64,000 nucleotides of DNA from Pomphorhynchus laevis (Eukaryota > Acanthocephala > Palaeacanthocephala > Echinorhynchida > Pomphorhynchidae). The stretch is taken from positions 1 to 64,000 of the forward strand of contig WNNJ02000836.1 of assembly GCA_012934845.2 (NCBI GenBank). Reading direction: 5' to 3'. Made by a program: the position numbers and the translations under genes. Shown here piece by piece: positions 56,290 through 64,000 of the stretch (the stretch's first letter is position 1; every line of letters begins with the position of its first letter). The notes below the pieces were generated by a model. It was not told the origin of the DNA. It worked only from the letters and a program-made list of their open reading frames with translations, and did no database searches.

Positions 56290-57485
56290 CGAATCAACTC
56301 ACGACTCAATATTGTTTGATCAGCTACGAAATCCACAAGATATAAATATAGATTCATCGCATGCCCCGACAATGATCAGAATTAGCAAACCGAACCAACA
56401 AGGACATCGCTTACTCTGTGTAAAAGTGGGTGTCAATCTTCGAGATAAATTCTTTAAAAGAGCAAAACTCTTAAATTTTTTTGATTTGTACAGCAAATCA
56501 AGGTGTATATAATCAATGTGTATATAAGACCAGATCTCTCCCTGTAGAACGTGAATCGCTTTTCAATCTACGAAACGAACGTCGTAAACTATCTATTGAA
56601 AATCCGGTTAAATGTTTTTTATTTTTAAAGGGAAAGTAATCGAAAAACTTGACTTGCAACAACAAATTAATATCACGATCCTATCTGATCCCAATATATG
56701 ACTATACAGAGTAGATATTTCTGTTGAAACCAAAAAGGACGCCTTGGGTACTCTAAAATAGTATACAATAATATCAGAAAATGTAGTTAACAAGCTAAAC
56801 GAACTACACCTTCAAGCATCCAGTTTGTCGGCGGACATCATAATTCTTTCTGGAACCTGGTTATCAGATGGTACTTGTAATGCTATAGTGATTCCTGGTT
56901 TCAACCACAATGCAGACGTTTTGCATATAACGAAATATGATGGTGTTTCGACTTTCTGAAAGACATCTATACCCTATGGCGCCGATCTTATATACAACGA
57001 ATTTTCTCAATTTTCAATCATCTTTCTTCTCTTTGTCTTACTCTGAATCCTAATAAAATCCCAAATAATGTGGATCCTACCTCGACGCCTCGGCTTCGAA
57101 CCTCCCTCCATATCATTATATTCTACAATTCTTCCTATCGTTGATAATCTCGTTTGTAAATTGCCACACCCCTTCATTTCTTAACTTTTCTTTTTTCGAC
57201 AATTCTCGTCATGTTTAATGTTCTTTGCGTTCTCGTAATTCCCTTCTTTTACATGTTCCAAACTACTCTCCCTCTTTTGGATTCCGCTACTTTATTTTGG
57301 CTGTTCCTCTCACGTGGAAACATGTGCCCATTAATATACGCCAATCAACCTTAATGTCGTGTTTCAAACGCCAAATCCGATCACATTTAATCAATTTAAC
57401 AAATTATCTGTGACTTTTGCTGTGCTTTTAGTTAGTGGACTTGTAAGCGTGCAGTTGGCACGCATTTGCCACTTTGAATAAATTA
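56290..57485 (+). mobile_element. L2-like LINE remnant with internal deletions
   Basis: ORF1 C-terminal-like sequence (HRLLCVKVGVNLRDKFFKRAKLL near 56,405-56,475) is followed by endonuclease start (NKLNELHLQASSLSADIIILSGTWLSDGT, about 56,785-56,880). A scrap of RT (FNHLSSLCLTLNPNKIPN, near 57,010-57,060) and the RT C-terminal block RSRNSLLLHVPNYSPSFG (57,225-57,413) come next. The 3' UTR hairpin GCGTGC-AGTTG-GCACGC (57,447-57,463) and tail match the element at 50.9 kb. Most of the endonuclease and RT are missing. Confidence 0.8.
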
Positions 57486-57499
57486 TTAATGGGAATTCC

Positions 57500-57900
57500 G
57501 ATAATTCTGTAATTTTGATATCATCAACCTGTATTTCAAAAATATCAAAATGTAGTCGTTGCAATTGATAAGAGGGAACATAACCTCATAAAACTCAAAG
57601 AAGCTGTTAAAACTGATCTCAAATTAATTGAATATAACTTGATAGCGATAAAGGTTTCACCCTGTTTGATAAAATTATGAAATTAACAACTGAAATACAT
57701 ATCCCAGCAAAAACTGTTAACCTAACCAACAAAGATCCTTCTTGGATTACACCACTTTTAAAGTCTCTACAGTTACAAAAAGATGCTGCATATAAACGAG
57801 GACAGAAGCAACAATACGAACTATTATCAAATAAATTTCCAATAATGATAACAAAATCTAGACAGATGGATTTGCAAAGGAAGTTTAATCGTTAAATTCA
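57500..57900 (+). mobile_element. LINE fragment (linker before reverse transcriptase)
   Basis: The frame 57,677-57,895 reads IHIPAKTVNLTNKDPSWITPLLKSL...KDAAYKRGQ. This matches the DPPWITP-LIK linker that sits between endonuclease and RT in CR1/L2-group LINEs. Neither flanking domain is present, so this is a scrap. I cannot say which of the window's families it belongs to. Confidence 0.6.
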
Positions 57901-57959
57901 AGAACTTGGTGGAAAATGTATAAATACATTTTGAAACAACAGTCGTTTGACATACTTTA

Positions 57960-58205
57960 AGAACAGCGATACCGTAAATTTGGAAAAACCTGCAGACAAC
58001 ATAAACAGGTTTTTTAAAAATGAACAGGTTCCATCAAACCTGTTCATTAAACCTGTTCCAATGTCAGAAAAAATACTCAGTTTCATAAAACATGTTCACT
58101 AAACCTGTTCATTAAACCAGTTCATTAAAACTGTTCATTAAATTAACAGGTTTGAATGAACATGTATAAAACAATTCATACAAAGAACCTGTTCATTAAA
58201 TGAAC
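57960..58205. repeat. Short repeats of AACCTGTTCATTAA in both orientations
   Basis: CCTGTTCATTAAA recurs at least six times between about 58,015 and 58,200, spaced 16-18 bp in the best part (58,090-58,140). Inverted forms (TGAACAGGTT) at both sides could fold back onto them. The array stands directly before the 295-bp satellite. Confidence 0.8.
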
Positions 58206-58369
58206 ATAAACAATAATGATATCTCTAATCCGCTTAATACTTATCAAATGTGTACCACATATATTCGAATAAATCTTCTTCAAATTTCAACTTCATGCAT
58301 AAGTGATGTAATATCAAAGTTTAAAGTTCACGAGGCTAATGGACAGGAATTTATACGCAGTACTCTTCT

Positions 58370-60290
58370 AAACCGTGATTGAGGATCCCTAAACAAATTT
58401 AAAATCTGAACCCTAATGATGAAACTCAAAAAGCAAAACCGGTATATGGATTTGATTGATGACGAACTGTAATGGTTTAAATTACCCATTTATGTCCGTT
58501 TTTGCCCGTATTTAAATTATTATCAACTACAATGTCATATCGCTCAGTGATCGGGGACCGGTTCTAATAATATAAATATATATTTTAATGCTGGAAGACT
58601 TTTTGATCGCCTGTGAACTTCAATGTTGTCTTGTATGAATCACTTTTGTGAATGACTGTGGACTTGAAGGTTGTCTTGTAAAAATCATCCATGTGATAAA
58701 CGCTTCTAAACTGTGATGGAGGATCCCTAAACACTCTTAAAGTCTGGACACAACTAATTAAGCTCAATAATCAGGAACCGGTCTAGGGATTTGATTGCGG
58801 ATGAACTGCAATGGTTTAAAATACCAATTTATGTCCGTTTTTGCCCGTATTTAAATTATTATCAACTACAATGCCGTATTGCTCAATGATCGGGGACCGG
58901 CTCTAATAATATTAATATATATTTATACCGAAAGACTATTTTGATCGCCTGTGGACTTCAATGTTGTATTGTATTAATCATCTTTGCGATGAACCCTTTT
59001 GAACTGTGATGGAGAATTTTTGAACACTCTTAAGATCAGTAAACCTACTGATGAAGCTCAATAATCAGAAACCGGTCGAGGGATTTATTGCTGATGGACT
59101 GTGATGGTTTCCAATACCAAATTATGTCCGTGTTCTCACGTATTATAACAATTAAGAACTTAAATGCCGTATCGCTCAGTGATCCAGGGGCTTGCTATAA
59201 TAATATTCATACATTATATTGCCGAATCTCTTTGCTGATCCCCTGTAGACTTTAAGATTGTCTTGTAATAATCATTCTTGTGATGAACCCTTCTAAACTG
59301 TGATGGAAGATCCCCGAACACTCTTTAAATCTGGACCCTACTGATGAAGCTCAAAAAGCAATAACCGGTATAGAAATTTGATTGCTGATGGACTGTGATA
59401 ATTTTCAATAAACGGATATGTTCGATTTCCATCCTCTAATAATTAGTACCAACTATAATGCCGAATCTCTCAGCGATCCGAAGGCGGGCTTTAATAATAT
59501 TAATATATTACAATGCCGAATCACTTTTGATATCGTCTGTAGACTTGAAGGTTGTCTTGTAATAATAATTATTGTGATGAACCCTTCTAAACTGTAGTAG
59601 AGGATCCCAGAACACTCTTAAAATCTGGACACCTACTAATTAAGCTCAATTGGCAGAAACCGTGCAGGGATTTGATTGCTGATTAACTGTGATGGTTTCC
59701 AATATTCAGTTATGTCCGCTTTCTATCGGTATAATAATTAATAACAACTATAGTGCCATATCGCTTTAGCCATTCGGGGACAAGATCTAATAATATACAT
59801 ATATTATAATGCCGAATCATTTTTGTGTTCGGCTGTGGACTTGAAAAATGTCTTGTAATAATCACCCTTGTAATGAATCCTTCTAAACGGTGGTAAATAA
59901 TCCTTAACACTCTTTAAATCTGGACCCTATGATGAAGCTCAATAAGCAGAAATATGTCAAGGGATTTGATTGCAGATATAGGGATGGTTTCCATCCCTAT
60001 ATGCGATTCGGAACCAAGCTTTAAAAAACATATTATAATGCCAAATCACTTTTGAGATCGTCTGTGGATTTAAAGGTTGTCTTGTAATAGTCATCCTTGT
60101 GATTAATCTTTCTAAACGGTGGTGGATGATACCTAAACTCTCTTAAAATATGGACCCTACTATTGCTAGAGACTCCGGTGGTAGTATCTAGCAATATTCA
60201 TATATTTTAATTGCGAATCACTTCTGTTATCGGCTGTGGAATTGTTAGGCTTGTCTAGTATCAAAACAAAAGCGTATACCATTAAATGTA
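58370..60290. repeat. Satellite, about 295-bp unit, roughly six to seven units
   Basis: The marker CTGTGGACTTGAAGGTTGTC (with variants) starts near 58,658, 58,948, 59,242, 59,536, 59,832, 60,061 and 60,233. Four spacings are 290-296 bp and the last two are shortened by deletions. The first unit contains an extra ~47-bp duplication (58,611 and 58,658). Each unit holds GATGGAGGATCCCTAAACACTC-like and GATCGGGGACCGG-like blocks and ends with AATAATATTAATATAT. Units have diverged considerably. No coding capacity is conserved. Confidence 0.92.
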
Positions 60291-60334
60291 AAAAAAATTA
60301 TGGTTATAGATTGATGTTAAAAGATTGCTTCTTT

Positions 60335-60668
60335 CACTTACCGAATTTAAAAGAATTTCTTAAGCCGAACTTAAAAGCATTACCGAACTTAAGGGCTTTT
60401 GAGTTCGGTAAGTGATACTAAGTTCTTAAGGCCATTTAAAAATTGCCCAAACTTAAACTTACGGGCATCTAAGTTTGTTAAGTTCGGTAAGGGCAATTAA
60501 GTTTAGTAAGACCGAACTTAAGGGTATTTCTTAATAAGCCGAACTTAAGGGTATTTCTAATGAAGCCGAACTTAAGGGTATTTCTAATGAAGCCAAACTT
60601 AAAGGCGTTACCGAACTTAAGGGCATTACCGAACTTAATGGCATTACCGAACTTATGGGCATTTCTAC
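60335..60668. repeat. 18-30 bp tandem repeat around CCGAACTTAAGGG
   Basis: The core CCGAACTTAAGGGCATTA recurs many times. At the right end the period is 18 bp (about 60,605-60,660), and in the middle it is 27 bp with GTATTTCTAATGAAG between cores (60,510-60,600). In the left part the core also appears inverted (GAGTTCGGTAAG). Core inversions allow hairpins. Confidence 0.88.
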
Positions 60669-60789
60669 TTTCTTACATTGTTTTTAGAAATTATTTGAAT
60701 TGCATAAATGTTTATAGAAGGAAAATCTTTTAAGTAAATTTTTGTTTAACTTTTAGATACCCTGTTTTAAACAAATTTAGATTTAGTTG

Positions 60790-61228
60790 ATATCAAGAAA
60801 ACGTTAGAAAAGTCAATTAATCTTATATTCGGAAAAATATATACATATATGTTATAATAACTATAACGCCTATCTAACAAAAATTAAACCATCAAGTAAA
60901 TATAAATATATGGATAAAATTGAATTAATAGAATCCTTAAATATTTAAATAAATCAACATTATTTAAAGGCAGAGACATCTATATTTACAAATAAAAGGT
61001 GTTCCAACTATAACTGACTTATTTTTAAGCTTTATAGAAAATGAATTTGTTCATAACTGTTTTAAAAATAAATCTAAATTATATAAATATATGAAATATA
61101 TGTTTCGATACATTGATGATATATTTGTATTTTACTCTAATAATTTTTATTCAATAAGCGAATAAATTTATCCAGGTAGCCTTATTCTTAATAAAACCAA
61201 TATTACTGATAAAGAAGGTATATATCTA
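60790..61228 (+). mobile_element. Penelope-like element, RT part (copy 4, plus strand)
   Basis: The plus strand carries the same RT region as at 55.7-56.1 kb and 52.2 kb: INLIF..., LKLQRLSNKN-like, TDLFLSFIENEFVHNCFKNKSKLYKYMKYMFRYIDDIFVFYSNNFYS (RYIDDIF catalytic box near 61,110-61,130), then YPGSLILNKTNITDKEG. It lacks the GGNSS segment and has frame breaks. The element is interrupted by the LTR element that follows. Its next bases (GATATGAACATTAAATTAA) resume at 63,977. Confidence 0.82.
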
Positions 61229-63971
61229 TGTAGTGTTTAAACTGAAACCAAAGTGGTTTTATTTAACATCTAAAAATAGTATATAAGTAAGAAAAATAAA
61301 ATACAACATTCTTCGCAGCTTCGTTGTTTGTCAATCCATATACCTGGTTGGTATACGCCTGATGCGTTGGGTTCGTCGAAAAACTAAAGGACCAGGGGAT
61401 GTGACTTTGACCTCAGCATTTCCTTTCTGGTCATCGATTGTGGTCGTGTCATAGTCAGGCGTGTCAGCTGCATCGTCCTTATTTGCCTCGTCGTCTTTCG
61501 TTGCATCATCATTTCCCTCGTTTGCCAAGTTTTGTGTCGAAATCTTCTGGATCTTTCCTGCTGCGTCTTCGACGGTCGAATAAGCTGGACTGGAATCCAA
61601 AAGTCTCACTCTCTGAACCATTGGCTCGTATCTAGAATGCCGATTATAGTTCCTCATTAGAACGTTGTCAGAATCCGTCAACCATTTCGGGAGATTAAGC
61701 GGTGGTGTAAATCGTCGAGGAAAGGCGAAGAATTTGTTGTGAGGCGTGTCGTTTATAGCAGTGCAAAGCAGACCTCGAATCGATGATAGTGCATCGTTTA
61801 GTACTCTCTCCCACTTTGAGATATCTTCCTTGTTCGCCTCTAAAGCTAATGATATTGTTTTCCATAATGTCCCATTTAATCGTTCGCACTGTCCATTTGC
61901 CTGAGGCCTATATGGCGTTTGACTACTGCCAATCCCTAGTTGGTTCAAGAAATCCTTGAAATCTTTTGATTGAAAAGCAGTTTTTCTATCAGAGTGAATA
62001 TATTGAGGACATCAGCAGAACGCGATGTCCTGCTTATGGTCATGATCAACTTTGGTCTTGCCACATACTATAATGTCGTCGAGATATGAGTAGACGCCTT
62101 TAAGCTCATTTGAATCGATCAAGTTGTTTATGTACCGCTTAAAAGCAGATACTCCGTTGATCACTCCCATTGGTATTTTTTTTAAATGATATAAGCTGCT
62201 CATTGCTTCGAACGCGGTGTATGGTCTTTCTTGTGGATCTATATCGATCTGGTAGTATGCCTCCTCAAGGTCGACAAGCGAGTAATAACGATGCTTAGAT
62301 ATTTGACCTACGATATCGGATATTTTTGGGAGGGGATATGCGTCTAGATACGTATATCGATTTATGGTTCGCGAGAAATCGACAGTAAGACGTTTTCGGC
62401 CCGTCTTCTTCGGAACAACGACAACCTGGGCTCTCCACGGAAACGAACCGGGCTCAATGATGTCATTGTTAAGTAAACGTTGTACTTCAATGCGAATGAA
62501 TTGTTCGTTTATTGGATTGAATTTTCTACTTCTGGTTACGATCGGGAATACGTTGGGAGATAAGTTCCTGAAGAGCTTGGGCGGTTCTATGCCTGTTGAT
62601 GTAGACGCAGCCATTTCGATGCTTTCCAGAGAACCTCCAAATTCAATGGCCAATATTTGATGTAGCCTAAGAAAGGGTAATTTCAATATCACTTCCGTAC
62701 ATAAACCTGGCAACACGTAAAGCTCAGCGTTTGCATATTCTTTTCCTCGAAATTGAAAATCAACGATGCACTTAGCATGAACGGTCTTGATAGCTTCTGA
62801 AGCTAGGTAAACCCTCGTCATAGTATTGAGCTTCCTTAGCTTTAACAAAGCGACAATCTTGCTATCGATAAAATTCAAAGAACTGCCGGTGTCGATGAGT
62901 GCTGTCACAGGCTTTCCACATATAGAGATTTCTGCCTTCGGTTGAGATTTTGAGTTATTTACAGTTGAGAGGATAACCGATGAAGACGCTGATTGTTGAA
63001 ACTTTGATGATGCACAGACACGGGAAAAGTGATCATTCTTGCCACATTTAAAACAGCTCGCTTGCTTAGCAGGACAATTACTTCAATTATGCAAGTTGCC
63101 TGCGCAGAAGAAGAACGTCTTCGATTGATTGTTGTAGCTTCTGCTGGTTGATTTATCGATACGATTTAGGCATTGTTCCTCATCACATTCTTGATTATAA
63201 TGTGGAGGTCCCTTTTCACATCTCTTGGAGTTCGTGCTGACTTGTGCAATCTCGACTCGTTGATCCGGAAGTGAGTCCTCTCGTCGGTGGTATAACTCGA
63301 CACTTTGCTGCGCCGTTACCAAGGATTTCGCGATGGAAATAGCTTTTTCGAGATCCAGTTGGTCGAATTCTAGAATACGCTGTCTTATCATATCAGACTT
63401 GAGTCCACGGATGAATGAATCTCTTATGTAATCGTTCTTTGATTCTTCTGCTGTCACCGCTTTGAAGTTGCAATCTTTCGCAGGAGATCGTAGGGATTGA
63501 ACATAAATATCGATGTCTTCTTCGTGCTTCTGACTTCGGACAGATAGTACGTGACGCGCCAGTACTTCGTTTGGTGTTTTTATTTGGAGATTTTTCTTGT
63601 GTGCCCATTGCCTCATCGTAGTCATTCGAATCTTCAATCAACTCGTAGATTTGGTGGTCTACACGAATAAATAAGTATTCCAGCTTATCCGTAATGTCGT
63701 TGACCGACAAGACATAGTTGAAATTTTGTTTCCACTGCTTTTACTCTTGTTGGCTCATGGCTTCGTCTGGCGTTACATTAAATCGATCTAGTCGAACGTT
63801 CGACTTTCCGATTGACTGTCTTGAAAAAGCGTCCTCCGAGATAGACATTGAAGTGAGCCTGTATCTAACTTCAACAATGTTAAATAAATTGTAGTGTTAA
63901 AACTGAAACCAAAGTGGTTTTAATTAACATCTAAAAATAGTATATAAGTAACATACACATAAAATACAACA
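61229..63971 (-). mobile_element. Ty3/Gypsy-like LTR retrotransposon, broken fossil
   Basis: Flanking direct repeats at 61,229-61,308 and 63,890-63,971 start TGTAGTG and end ACAACA (TG...CA). A 5-bp target duplication ATCTA lies at 61,224-61,228 and 63,972-63,976. The LTRs are only about 80 bp and differ by roughly 5%, suggesting an insertion of moderate age. Parts in order on the minus strand are a gag-like region (about 63,083-63,710), aspartic protease and reverse transcriptase (about 62,012-62,908; DTGS and YLDDI), and an integrase part (about 61,331-61,948). The element is broken, with several breaks. It is inserted in a plus-strand Penelope-like element. Confidence 0.88.
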
Positions 63972-63976
63972 ATCTA

Positions 63977-64000
63977 GATATGAACATTAAATTAACATCA
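63977..64000 (+). mobile_element. Penelope-like element copy 4, continuation
   Basis: The 24 bases after the LTR element's target duplication match the PLE sequence following IYLDM at 52.14 kb (minus strand), so the interrupted PLE resumes here and runs out of the window. Confidence 0.7.

Overview
The window is an AT-rich stretch of an invertebrate metazoan genome. It is dominated by retrotransposon copies, many broken, and holds one clear host gene. The signs are eukaryotic: poly(A) tails, target-site duplications, satellites, and several retrotransposon classes side by side (APE-type LINEs, restriction-like-endonuclease LINEs, Penelope-like elements, a Ty3/Gypsy LTR element, a Merlin DNA transposon). 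I cannot fix the phylum from sequence alone.

Layout. 1-6 kb is AT-rich non-coding DNA with small tandem repeats, followed by the 3' end of a Penelope-like element (PLE). 6.7-10.4 kb is a broken R1/Jockey-like LINE (copy A, minus). 12.03-13.09 kb holds an intronless DNAJB6-type co-chaperone gene (minus), followed by a foldback MITE at 13.5 kb and a second PLE 3' end at 14.9 kb. 16.7-24.5 kb carries two more copies of LINE A: copy B (minus) and copy C (plus), head to head.

24.5-36.84 kb is the most striking block. Four same-strand copies of an RLE-class LINE (R4/Dong-like) lie head to tail, with one truncated copy inverted between them. All readable junctions lie in TAA/TTA repeats. The last copy (33,727-36,729) has an uninterrupted 1000-codon ORF. 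The second and third are nearly whole. The first is fused to the second and carries a 228-bp tandem duplication across the fusion. 36.9-41.2 kb is a nearly whole CR1-like LINE (minus) with ORF1, endonuclease and RT.

41.2-64 kb is a graveyard: CR1-like fragments at 42.2-43.4, 46.6-47.8 and 51.0 kb; a Merlin DNA transposon at 44.0-45.6 kb; an L2-like LINE at 49-51 kb; a PLE split by a CR1-like LINE at 51.4-56.1 kb; further LINE debris to 57.9 kb; several tandem arrays (58.0-60.7 kb) including a ~295-bp satellite; and a plus-strand PLE interrupted by a small broken Ty3/Gypsy element with ~80-bp LTRs (61.2-63.97 kb).

Two themes deserve follow-up. One is the RLE-LINE array nesting into TAA repeats, with a possibly active copy. 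The other is an apparently endonuclease-less PLE whose 3' end carries a conserved terminal sequence able to form a pseudoknot, seen in several copies. I found no tRNA, rRNA, CRISPR or bacterial operon features.
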